From Parafilimonas sp. (lineage in GTDB: Bacteria > Bacteroidota > Bacteroidia > Chitinophagales > Chitinophagaceae), in assembly GCA_017856455.1 (NCBI GenBank), contig JAFMEZ010000011.1:1-46100 (forward strand): a stretch of 46,100 nt of DNA, read 5' to 3'. Made by a program: the position numbers and the translations under genes. Of this stretch, positions 1-7,504 are shown one piece after another; the stretch's first letter is position 1, and each line of letters starts with the position of its first letter. Below the pieces are notes generated by a model, which saw only the letters and a list, made by a program, of their open reading frames with translations, ran no database searches and had not been told where the DNA came from.

Positions 1-387
1 GATAATCCTGATGCCATCGTTGGTGTATGGAAAACAGGAGAAGGTACTGCCATGGTAAGAATATACAAGAATGGGGATAAATACCAAGGTAAAGTGGTGT
101 GGCTAAAAGAACCTACAGATCCTGAAACGGGTAAGCCAAAGGTGGATAAAAAACATCCAGATGAGTCAGTCAGAAGCAGACCGATACTCGGATTGGTTAA
201 TGTGTGGGGATTTGTATACAAAGGTGATAATGTATGGAATAAGGGTAAGATCTATGACCCTAAAAACGGTAATACTTATTCGTGTAATATAAAACTGGAA
301 AGCGCCAACAAAATGGAAGTAAGAGGATTTGTAGGTGTTTCTCTAATAGGCAGAACAGATATATGGACTCGCCAAGCTTCAGAATAA
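1..387 (+). CDS. DUF2147 domain protein, 5' end outside the window
   Basis: The reading frame is open from base 1 (D-N-P-D-A-I-V-G-V-W-K-T) to the stop at 385-387, so the ATG at 52 is an internal methionine and the true start lies upstream of the window. The visible 128 residues follow the DUF2147 pattern: an A-I-x-G-x-W segment, then Y-K-N-G-D-K-Y-Q-G-K-V-V-W-L-K-E-P, then a G-x-x-Y-D-P-K-N-G-x-x-Y block and a C-terminal G-R-x-x-x-W-T-R. DUF2147 proteins are small secreted beta-rich proteins of unknown function. The missing N-terminus would be expected to carry a signal peptide. The gene ends just before a strong bidirectional terminator. Family assignment is from motif recognition only. Confidence 0.85.
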   Translation, partial: DNPDAIVGVWKTGEGTAMVRIYKNGDKYQGKVVWLKEPTDPETGKPKVDKKHPDESVRSRPILGLVNVWGFVYKGDNVWNKGKIYDPKNGNTYSCNIKLESANKMEVRGFVGVSLIGRTDIWTRQASE

Positions 388-400
388 TTAATCTTTTATA

Positions 401-437
401 AAACGAGAAAGCCCTGTTCAACAGGGCTTTCTCGTTT
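401..437. terminator. Bidirectional intrinsic terminator
   Basis: A perfect 16-bp inverted repeat (401-416 with 422-437, loop TTCAA) sits between two convergent genes. The arms start and end in A and T runs, so RNA from either strand would end in U residues. It should stop both the DUF2147 gene and the minus-strand lipoprotein gene at 460-585. Confidence 0.85.
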
Positions 438-459
438 GTAGGAATATTTTTAAAAAGGA

Positions 460-585
460 TTATTTATAACCCACTAAATTTCTGGTGATCTGACATCCTC
501 CTTTTGCATTACCTTTTGCACTCATACAAGATATAGTCGACATGGTGATAAAAGCCAAAAAAAGAAAGAAAAAAACACGTTTCAT
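460..585 (-). CDS. Small putative lipoprotein, 41 aa, unknown function
   Basis: The ATG at 585 opens a 41-codon frame ending in TAA at 460. Residues 2-19 are M-K-R followed by a hydrophobic helix rich in F and L. It ends in S-T-I-S-C, so Cys20 can serve as a lipobox cysteine; Thr at -3 is less usual than Leu. The mature part is only about 22 residues, Lys/Gly-rich, with a second cysteine (Cys31) in G-G-C-Q-I-T-R-N-L-V-G-Y-K. Similar tiny lipoproteins ending in a G-C-P/x-N-x-G tail occur in Bacteroidota genomes, by recollection. A good promoter (603-630) lies 18 bases upstream and a terminator just downstream, which supports a real monocistronic gene. No function can be assigned. Confidence 0.65.
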   Translation of the reverse strand: MKRVFFFLFLAFITMSTISCMSAKGNAKGGCQITRNLVGYK

Positions 586-602
586 TTGAATGCAGTTGTA
601 CA

Positions 603-630
603 CAAATATAACGCTTTGATATAATTTCAA
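603..630 (-). promoter_or_regulatory. Bacteroidota-type promoter of the 41-aa lipoprotein gene
   Basis: Read on the minus strand, TTG (630-628) is followed after 17 bases by TATATTTG (610-603). This matches the Bacteroidota vegetative consensus TTG-N17..19-TAnnTTTG. Transcription would begin roughly 10 bases before the ATG at 585. Confidence 0.6.
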
Positions 631-695
631 TTAATATTAGAGTTGTTAATTTTTCTTTCGTTATTTTCAAAATTCATATATCATAATTTATTAGA

Positions 696-1472
696 ATGCA
701 ACTTGTTCTTCAAAAACCATTGGTATTTCTTGATTTAGAAACTACCGGACTTAGCTTTACCCAAGACAGAATAGTGGAGATTGCAATGTTGAAAATCTCA
801 GTTGACGGAAGTCGACTTATGAAAAGAAAACTAATCAATCCAGAACGACCCATACCTAAAGAGGTTTCTGAAATTCACGGTATTACTGATGAAATGGTGA
901 AAGATGCTCCAACTTTTAAACAGGCCGCAAATGAAATTCGCCAGTTCATGGAGGGGGCAGACCTGGGTGGATACAATTCAAATAAATTTGATTGGCCCTT
1001 GCTGGTTGAAGAGTTTTTAAGGGCTGGATTGGAATTTGAAACAGAAGGAAGAAAATTGGTGGATGTCCAAAAGATATATCACATGATGGAACCCAGAAAT
1101 CTCTCTGCAGCCTATAAGTTTTATTGTAATAAAGACTTGGAAAATGCACATAGTGCAGAAACTGATGTAACAGCCACCTGGGAGGTATTTCTGGCACAAA
1201 TAGGGAAATATCAAAACCTCGGAAATTCAGTTGATTCCATACTTAAAGTGATTGGGGAAGAATTAGTCATTGACTTTCCCAGAAGAATGGTGATGGAAAA
1301 CGGCAAAGAAATCTTTAACTTCGGCAAGCATAAAGGCAAACTGGTAGAAGATGTACTAAGAAGCGAACCTTCCTATTACGACTGGATGATGAAAAATGAT
1401 TTTGCCTTGCACACCAAACAAAAGCTGACCGAGATCTTCAACCGAACCATGTTAAAATCCAAACATCCATAG
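696..1472 (+). CDS. 3'-5' exonuclease, DEDDh (DnaQ/RNase T) superfamily
   Basis: A 258-aa protein whose first 170 residues carry all three exonuclease motifs. ExoI is F-L-D-L-E-T-T-G (Asp13, Glu15), ExoII is Y-N-S-N-K-F-D-W (Asp99), and ExoIII is H-S-A-E-T-D (His152, Asp157). The histidine in motif III makes it a DEDDh enzyme, with two metal ions expected. The domain degrades DNA or RNA from the 3' end, as in proofreading epsilon subunits. The last 50 residues (F-N-F-G-K-H-K-G-K onwards) form a small extra module like DUF3820, which is often attached to this exonuclease in Bacteroidota. The protein is too short to be PolC. A stand-alone repair or RNA-turnover role is possible, but the substrate cannot be read from sequence. 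The mannosyltransferase-like gene starts 5 bases after the stop. Confidence 0.88.
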   Translation: MQLVLQKPLVFLDLETTGLSFTQDRIVEIAMLKISVDGSRLMKRKLINPERPIPKEVSEIHGITDEMVKDAPTFKQAANEIRQFMEGADLGGYNSNKFDWPLLVEEFLRAGLEFETEGRKLVDVQKIYHMMEPRNLSAAYKFYCNKDLENAHSAETDVTATWEVFLAQIGKYQNLGNSVDSILKVIGEELVIDFPRRMVMENGKEIFNFGKHKGKLVEDVLRSEPSYYDWMMKNDFALHTKQKLTEIFNRTMLKSKHP

Positions 1473-1477
1473 ATCCG

Positions 1478-2227
1478 TTGGCATTGAAAAAACTTGTTAT
1501 CATACCTACATATAAGGAGAAGGAAAATATTCAGCTTATCATTGATGCTGTTATAAATCTCCAAAAAGACTATCATATTCTGATTATTGACGATGCTTCT
1601 CCAGATGGAACAGCAGCAATTGTAAAAGATCTTCAAAGTACAAGAGGTGAAATACTGCATCTGATTGAGCGTTCTGGTAAACTCGGATTGGGTACTGCAT
1701 ACATCACTGGATTCAAGTGGGGACTTGAACGTGGCTATGACTACATGTTTGAAATGGATGCTGATTTCTCTCATGATCCACAAGATCTGAATCGCTTGCA
1801 TGAAGCTTGTGTTAATGGTGCAGATGTGGCAATTGGATCTCGTTACGTAAAAGGAGGAGCTTTCAAGAATTGGCCATTGACAAGAAAAATCATTTCACTT
1901 ACGGGCTCTTTGTACAGCCGTTTACTCACTTTTATGCCTGTTAAGGATCCAACAGCTGGATTTGTTTGCTATACATCTAAAGTGCTTCGAGAGATGAATT
2001 TGGATGCAATAAAATTTGTTGGTTATGCATTTCAGATTGAAATGAAATTCGCAGCATGGCATCTTGGTTACACATTAAAAGAAGTACCTATCGTATTTCA
2101 GGATCGTGAGTTAGGCGCTTCCAAAATGTCAAAAGGAATAATTAAAGAAGCCGCACTGGGTGTACTTTCCCTACAACTGGATTATCTATCTGGGAAATTT
2201 ATGAAGCGGATTAGAAAATCTGCCTAA
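1478..2227 (+). CDS. Polyprenol monophosphomannose synthase-like glycosyltransferase (GT2)
   Basis: A 249-aa family 2 glycosyltransferase of the DPM1 type. The fold begins at once with L-V-I-I-P-T-Y-K-E-K-E-N-I. The nucleotide-sugar site shows D-D-A-S-P-D-G-T (Asp38/39), and the metal site is E-M-D-A-D-F-S-H-D-P (Asp94, Asp96). G-S-R-Y-V-K-G-G follows at about residue 122. Such enzymes transfer mannose, or a related sugar, from a GDP-sugar to a polyprenyl phosphate at the cytoplasmic membrane, supplying glycosylation of lipids or proteins. There is no C-terminal membrane domain, as in short DPM1 forms. No ATG is available: the frame opens after a TGA at 1397-1399, and only TTG at 1478 or TTG at 1484 fits. 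The second gives M-K-K-L-V-I-I-P and fits the family better. Confidence 0.87.
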   Translation: MALKKLVIIPTYKEKENIQLIIDAVINLQKDYHILIIDDASPDGTAAIVKDLQSTRGEILHLIERSGKLGLGTAYITGFKWGLERGYDYMFEMDADFSHDPQDLNRLHEACVNGADVAIGSRYVKGGAFKNWPLTRKIISLTGSLYSRLLTFMPVKDPTAGFVCYTSKVLREMNLDAIKFVGYAFQIEMKFAAWHLGYTLKEVPIVFQDRELGASKMSKGIIKEAALGVLSLQLDYLSGKFMKRIRKSA

Positions 2228-2237
2228 CTTAATCCAA

Positions 2238-3116
2238 ATGAAAAAGGCATTTCTTCAATTGCATGCTGCTATTTTTTTAGCAGGATTCACAGGTGTATTG
2301 GGTAGGTTAATTTCTTTAAATGAAGCCTTATTGGTGTGGTATAGAATGATGTTTGCTGCCTTGACCTTATTCTTGATTGCTCTCATATCAAAGAAAATTC
2401 CAAAACTGAGTTTAAAATCAACATTCAGTTTGATTGGCATTGGCGGAATCATCGCACTTCATTGGGTCTTCTTCTATGGCAGTATTAAATACGCAAATGT
2501 ATCCGTATCACTGGTTTGTTTTTCTGCCATCGGATTTTTCTCAGTCTTGCTTGATCCAATCATTTCAAAAAGAAAATTTGAATGGATAGAGTTGTTATTG
2601 GGCCTAATGGTGATGATCGGAATCTCTTTAATGTTCCATTTCGATCCGCATTTCAGAACAGGTATATTGTTTGGAATGATCTCTTCTTTTCTTGCGGCTT
2701 TATTTCCAATCTTGAATAAAAAAATGATGAGTCTTCATCAACCTGAAACCATCACATTATTTGAAATAGCGGGGGGATTTTTTGTACTTACACTTATACT
2801 TCCTGTTTACCTTTCATTCTCACCGGTTTCAAATCTGATGCCCAGTTTATCAGATTTTGGATGGTTATTGATCTTGAGTTTACTATGTACAGTTCTTGCT
2901 TTCAATCTTTCAGTAAGATCTCTTTCAAAAATATCTCCTTTTACCGTCAACTTGAGCTTTAATCTTGAGCCAGTGTATGGGATAGCCTTGGCCTTTCTAA
3001 TTTTTAAAGAGTATAATGAGGTAGGTATTTCCTTCTATATTGGAATGCTGATAATTTTTTTAACAGTTGTATTACAAACAATCAGAGTATACAGACAAGC
3101 CAGTATAAAATTGTGA
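2238..3116 (+). CDS. EamA/DMT-superfamily transporter
   Basis: A 292-aa, very hydrophobic protein with about ten membrane segments arranged as two EamA repeats (roughly residues 5-135 and 145-285). The first repeat begins F-L-A-G-F-T-G-V-L-G-R. The loop W-Y-R-M-M-F-A-A and the segment A-L-H-W-V-F-F-Y-G-S-I-K-Y-A are typical of the drug/metabolite transporter family. Members export amino acids, nucleotides or other small metabolites across the inner membrane; the substrate cannot be inferred. The ATG is 10 bases after the mannosyltransferase stop, so the exonuclease, glycosyltransferase and transporter genes may be cotranscribed. Neighbours do not suggest a shared pathway. Confidence 0.88.
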   Translation: MKKAFLQLHAAIFLAGFTGVLGRLISLNEALLVWYRMMFAALTLFLIALISKKIPKLSLKSTFSLIGIGGIIALHWVFFYGSIKYANVSVSLVCFSAIGFFSVLLDPIISKRKFEWIELLLGLMVMIGISLMFHFDPHFRTGILFGMISSFLAALFPILNKKMMSLHQPETITLFEIAGGFFVLTLILPVYLSFSPVSNLMPSLSDFGWLLILSLLCTVLAFNLSVRSLSKISPFTVNLSFNLEPVYGIALAFLIFKEYNEVGISFYIGMLIIFLTVVLQTIRVYRQASIKL

Positions 3117-3162
3117 TCGTGTTCACTGATAAAATCTGTAATTTCATTTCAAAGCATCATGT

Positions 3163-6114
3163 ATGAATCTGAAAATTTTCACTCTTGCTATTCTTTTATC
3201 TTCACTATCATTCAAGGTTAGTGTATTTGCACAAAAAAAACCATTAGACCATACTGTTTATGATACATGGGAATCCCTTGGTGAGAAAAAAATATCAGAT
3301 AATGGAGCATGGGTATGCTATACAATAGATCAGCAAGAAGGGGATGGTAAATTGATTTTAAAAAATACCTCAGGTGCAACTGAAATGGTTATTGAACGAG
3401 GGTACAATGCAAATTTTTCATTCAATAATCAGTTTTTGATATTTAAAATCAAGCCATTTTATAAGGAAATACGAGATGCAAAAATCAAAAAGAAAAAAGC
3501 AGATGATTTGCCAAAAGATTCACTGGGAATTTTATCTCTTGCAAATATGAAATTGGAGAAAGTGGCTTCAGTTACTTCTTACAAACTTTCAGAAAAGACT
3601 TATCCATTTCTTGCCTACTTATCAACTTTAAATACGTTTGATACAATAAAACCAGATTCCAAAAAAGATACAGCTGCCTTAATCAAAATTGATTCCACAA
3701 AAAAGAAAATTCCCATCATCATCGAACAAACGCCGGATAAAAGGCAAAAAAGAAAATTAACAGCAAATGAAGGTGGTGATGATGAATTAATCGAACAGGA
3801 TGCTGATGGCGATAACAACGAGAATAATCTATCAAAAGAAGGCACAGATCTGGTGATATTGGAATTAGGCGCATCCTTTAAAAAAACGTTTAAGCTGGTT
3901 ACTGAATATGCATGGAGCAAAAACGGAAAATTACTCGTAGTTGGTACTTCACATCATAGAAAAGATAAGTCAATAAAACCACAGGTTAGTGTATTTCGAA
4001 CAGTAGAAAGAAGAATGGATACAATTTTTAATGAAGCGAATACGATAAAGAATATTACAGTTGATGAAAATGGCTACCAGGTTGCTTTTCTGGCTGAAAA
4101 TGATGCAGCTTTCAAATCACCGCAGAAATTTTTTAAAGTGCTTTTCTGGCAAAATGGTGACAGAGCTGCAAGCATCATTGCTGATAAATTTAGTATTGGT
4201 ATGAATGCCAATTGGACAGTTAGCGAATTTGCAAATCTGACCTTCAGTAAATCTGGTAAAAGGTTATTTTTCGGTACTGCTCCAATTGCCCCATTAAAGG
4301 ATACTTCATTGATTGAGATGGATTTGGTAAAGTTGGATGTTTGGCATTATAAAGATGATTATCTGCAGCCTTATCAATTAAAAAATGTAGAGCAGGAGAG
4401 AAAACGTTCATATTTGGCAATGGTTGACCTTGATAAAAAGAAACTTATTCAACTTGCTGATAAAGATATTCCTCAGGCAATAGTATCATTTGAAGGAGAT
4501 GGTGCACAATTTTTAGGCATTACTGATAAAGGGAAGCGCATTCCAATGCAATGGGAGGGTGGAACAAAAAAAGATTTCTATTTGATTGATCCATTAAATG
4601 GAAGTAGAAAATTAATTGCAGCGAATGTCAGCGGACAAGCATATATTTCTCCCAATGGAAAATATATTTATTGGTATGATATGACCCAAAGAGGGTATTT
4701 CACCTTTCATAATGGAAAAGTTACTCCAATCAGTAAAAAAGTAACTGTAAAACTTTATGATGAAGAATATGACATGCCATCTTCTCCAACACCCTATGGT
4801 ATAGTCAAATGGCTCGAAAATGATGAAGCGTTGTTGGTGTATGATCGTTTTGATATTTGGCAATTGAGTCCTGATGCTTCAGTTAAACCAATCATGATCA
4901 CCAATGGTACTGGTAGAAAATCAATGATCAGGTTTAGGTATCTAGAGACCGATGCTGAAAAAAAGTTTTTAGCAAAGGGTCAGACGATTTATTTGAGCAT
5001 GTTTAATGAAAAAAATAAACAAGCAGGAATTGGGAGACTAATCATTGGAACAAGTAAATCGGTTGAGCAACTAGACATGGGTGCATTTTCTGCAAGCAGT
5101 TTTATAAAAGCCAAAGCTTCAGAATCATTCATATACACCAAAGAAACTTTTAAACAGTCGCCTACACTTTATTTTACCAGCGATTTTAAAAACAATAAGC
5201 AGTTAAGCTCAATCAACAAACAACAGGATGAGTACAATTGGATGACTGCTGAATTATTTACCTGGAAAGCCTACAATGGCAAACCTGCAACAGGTATCAT
5301 TTATAAGCCTGAAAATTTCCAACCTGGAAAAAAATATCCGCTGATTGTTTATTTCTATGAAACATTATCTGATGGGTTGAATAATTATCTTCCCCCAGCA
5401 CCAACTCCCAGCCGTTTGAACATTCCTTTTTTTGTAAGTCGAGGTTATATGGTGCTTGCACCTGATATTTATTATGCAAATACATTGCCCGGTAAGTCGG
5501 CCTTTGATTACATTGTTAGTGGTGCCAGAGCATTGGTTAAAAAAGGATGGGTTGATAGCACTAAAATGGGATTACAGGGACAAAGTTGGGGAGGATATCA
5601 AGCTGCATATATAATCACGAAAACAAATCTTTTTGCTGCTGCTTGGGCCGGAGCGCCTGTTGCAAATATGACCAGTGCATATGGTGGTATTCGATGGGAA
5701 AGTGGTATGAATAGGCAATTTCAATATGAAAGAAGTCAAAGTAGGATCGGTGCAACACTTTGGGAAAATACCAAGGCGTACCTAGATAATTCTCCTTTAT
5801 TCTCATTGCCTAAGGTTAAAACGCCAATTGTTATCATGGCTAACGATGCCGATGGTGCAGTGCCATGGTATCAAGGCATCGAAATGTTCACAGCAATGAG
5901 AAGATTAGGTAAAGAAGTTTGGATGTTGAACTATAATGGAGAGGCACACAATTTAGTGGAGAGAAAAAACAGAAAGGATATTCAGATCAGAGAACAACAA
6001 TTTTTTGATTGGAAACTCAAAGGCGAAAAACCTCCAATATGGTTGACAAAGGGAATACCAGCAGTAGAAAAAGGGATGAATTGGGGATTTGATATTGATC
6101 TAGAGGAAAAATAA
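3163..6114 (+). CDS. Secreted S9-family prolyl oligopeptidase-like serine peptidase
   Basis: A 983-aa exported peptidase. Residues 1-24 form a signal peptide ending V-F-A-Q. A long middle region looks like the beta-propeller of S9 enzymes, and the last 270 residues are the alpha/beta-hydrolase domain. The catalytic triad is visible: Ser808 in G-Q-S-W-G-G, Asp897 in N-D-A-D-G-A-V-P-W, and His929 in G-E-A-H-N-L. The family cleaves peptides, often after proline or releasing dipeptides, and in Bacteroidota acts in the periplasm on imported peptides. It is longer than the usual 700-850 aa. Part of the excess is a charged, low-complexity insertion at residues 165-225 with a D/E/N-rich core. Its stop is one base from the stop of the convergent E2 gene, with no terminator between. 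Confidence 0.92.
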   Translation: MNLKIFTLAILLSSLSFKVSVFAQKKPLDHTVYDTWESLGEKKISDNGAWVCYTIDQQEGDGKLILKNTSGATEMVIERGYNANFSFNNQFLIFKIKPFYKEIRDAKIKKKKADDLPKDSLGILSLANMKLEKVASVTSYKLSEKTYPFLAYLSTLNTFDTIKPDSKKDTAALIKIDSTKKKIPIIIEQTPDKRQKRKLTANEGGDDELIEQDADGDNNENNLSKEGTDLVILELGASFKKTFKLVTEYAWSKNGKLLVVGTSHHRKDKSIKPQVSVFRTVERRMDTIFNEANTIKNITVDENGYQVAFLAENDAAFKSPQKFFKVLFWQNGDRAASIIADKFSIGMNANWTVSEFANLTFSKSGKRLFFGTAPIAPLKDTSLIEMDLVKLDVWHYKDDYLQPYQLKNVEQERKRSYLAMVDLDKKKLIQLADKDIPQAIVSFEGDGAQFLGITDKGKRIPMQWEGGTKKDFYLIDPLNGSRKLIAANVSGQAYISPNGKYIYWYDMTQRGYFTFHNGKVTPISKKVTVKLYDEEYDMPSSPTPYGIVKWLENDEALLVYDRFDIWQLSPDASVKPIMITNGTGRKSMIRFRYLETDAEKKFLAKGQTIYLSMFNEKNKQAGIGRLIIGTSKSVEQLDMGAFSASSFIKAKASESFIYTKETFKQSPTLYFTSDFKNNKQLSSINKQQDEYNWMTAELFTWKAYNGKPATGIIYKPENFQPGKKYPLIVYFYETLSDGLNNYLPPAPTPSRLNIPFFVSRGYMVLAPDIYYANTLPGKSAFDYIVSGARALVKKGWVDSTKMGLQGQSWGGYQAAYIITKTNLFAAAWAGAPVANMTSAYGGIRWESGMNRQFQYERSQSRIGATLWENTKAYLDNSPLFSLPKVKTPIVIMANDADGAVPWYQGIEMFTAMRRLGKEVWMLNYNGEAHNLVERKNRKDIQIREQQFFDWKLKGEKPPIWLTKGIPAVEKGMNWGFDIDLEEK

Positions 6115-6115
6115 T

Positions 6116-7417
6116 TTATAGCTCACGGTTAGAATTAAAGTCCTCAAGACTTTTTACAAATTCATTCAGGAATATGGATCCTAAAGATCCATCAATGATT
6201 CTGTGATCATATGACATAGAAACAAACATCATATGTCTAATACCTACAGTATCTCCAAGTTCAGTTTCAATCACCACTGGTTTCTTTTTAATTGTTCCAA
6301 TCGCTAAGATTGCCACTTGTGGTTGATTGATGATCGGGGTGCCCATCAAACTTCCAAATGTTCCAATATTGGTGAATGTAAAAGTTCCATTTTGTGTATC
6401 TGCAGGCTGCAGTTTTCCGTTTCTTGCTGTATTGGCTAATCGGTTAACCTGCTTTGTTAATCCGATAATATTATATTGGTCTGCATTTTGAATGACCGGC
6501 ACAATCAGATTTCCATTCGGAAGTGCAGTAGCCATACCAATATTGATGTCTTTTTTGATATGAATTTCATTTCCAATGACACTGGAATTGAGCATTGGGT
6601 ATTTCTTCAAGCATTTTACAATTGCTTCAATGAAGAGCGGGGTATACGTTATTTTTTCTCCTTCTCTTTTCTCAAATGTCTTTTTATTTGCTTCACGCCA
6701 TTGAACAATATTTGTTACATCGGCCTCTGCAAAACTGGTTACGTGCGCACTGGTGGACTTACTCATGATCATATGGTCTGCTATCAAGCGTCTCATACGA
6801 TCCATTTCAATAATTTCTACATTTCCACTTGTTGTTCCTGTTGAAGGTGTAGAGTAGTTGTCTGTTGATGTGTTAGATTTGATAAAATGAGATACAGAAG
6901 GTTGCCCAGTTTTTTTCTGTGCAACATAATTTAGAATATCTGTTTTGGTTACTCTTCCTTCGTTACCAGTCCCAATAATTTGCTCAAGTTCAGAGAGTCC
7001 GATTCCCTCACTGCTTGCAATGTTCATGACAAGGGGGGAATAAAATCTAACATGATCAGATTTTGGAATATTGGTTTGGTTTGTAGGTACGTAAGGCACT
7101 GACTGGTCTTCATTTGCATTCTCATGCAGTTTGCCATTGACATTGATCCCAAGAGGTGTTGGAGGGGGAGTTTTTTCTACTTTAATTTCATCTTCCTTAC
7201 TGGTGCGTATTTTGAAAATGACCGCTCCAATCTTGATGACGTCACCTTCTTTGCATAAAATATCTTCCACAATACCCTCAGCAGTTGATGGTACTTCACT
7301 GTCAACTTTATCTGTGGCAATGTCCATTAAGATATCTTCCATGCGAACAGCATCACCTACCTGTTTATGAATCTTCAAAACAGTTGCTTCAACGATGCTT
7401 TCGCCAAGCCTAGGCAT
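6116..7417 (-). CDS. 2-oxo acid dehydrogenase E2 (dihydrolipoamide acyltransferase)
   Basis: From the ATG at 7417 the protein has 433 aa. Residues 1-72 are a lipoyl domain with Lys37 in A-T-D-K-V-D-S-E as the lipoylated residue. A flexible linker follows. Residues about 123-165 are the peripheral subunit-binding domain (Y-S-P-L-V to E-G-R-V-T-K-x-D). The rest is the acyltransferase core, ending in H-R-I-I-D-G (His405, Asp409). It would pass acyl groups from lipoyl-lysine to CoA in the pyruvate, oxoglutarate or branched-chain complex; the last residues do not decide which. No E1 or E3 gene is nearby. The ATG leaves the first lipoyl strand short: the open frame upstream reads L-A-I-T-N-V-I-M-P-R-L-G-E, suggesting a non-AUG start at CTG 7438. 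It lies 87 bases downstream of cinA. Confidence 0.9.
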   Translation of the reverse strand: MPRLGESIVEATVLKIHKQVGDAVRMEDILMDIATDKVDSEVPSTAEGIVEDILCKEGDVIKIGAVIFKIRTSKEDEIKVEKTPPPTPLGINVNGKLHENANEDQSVPYVPTNQTNIPKSDHVRFYSPLVMNIASSEGIGLSELEQIIGTGNEGRVTKTDILNYVAQKKTGQPSVSHFIKSNTSTDNYSTPSTGTTSGNVEIIEMDRMRRLIADHMIMSKSTSAHVTSFAEADVTNIVQWREANKKTFEKREGEKITYTPLFIEAIVKCLKKYPMLNSSVIGNEIHIKKDINIGMATALPNGNLIVPVIQNADQYNIIGLTKQVNRLANTARNGKLQPADTQNGTFTFTNIGTFGSLMGTPIINQPQVAILAIGTIKKKPVVIETELGDTVGIRHMMFVSMSYDHRIIDGSLGSIFLNEFVKSLEDFNSNREL

Positions 7418-7504
7418 TATGACATTTGTAATAGCCAGATCTGAAATGTTTCGAATGTAAAGGTACTTTTAAATTGGATGTATAAAACTATCTTTCTGAA
7501 GTAC

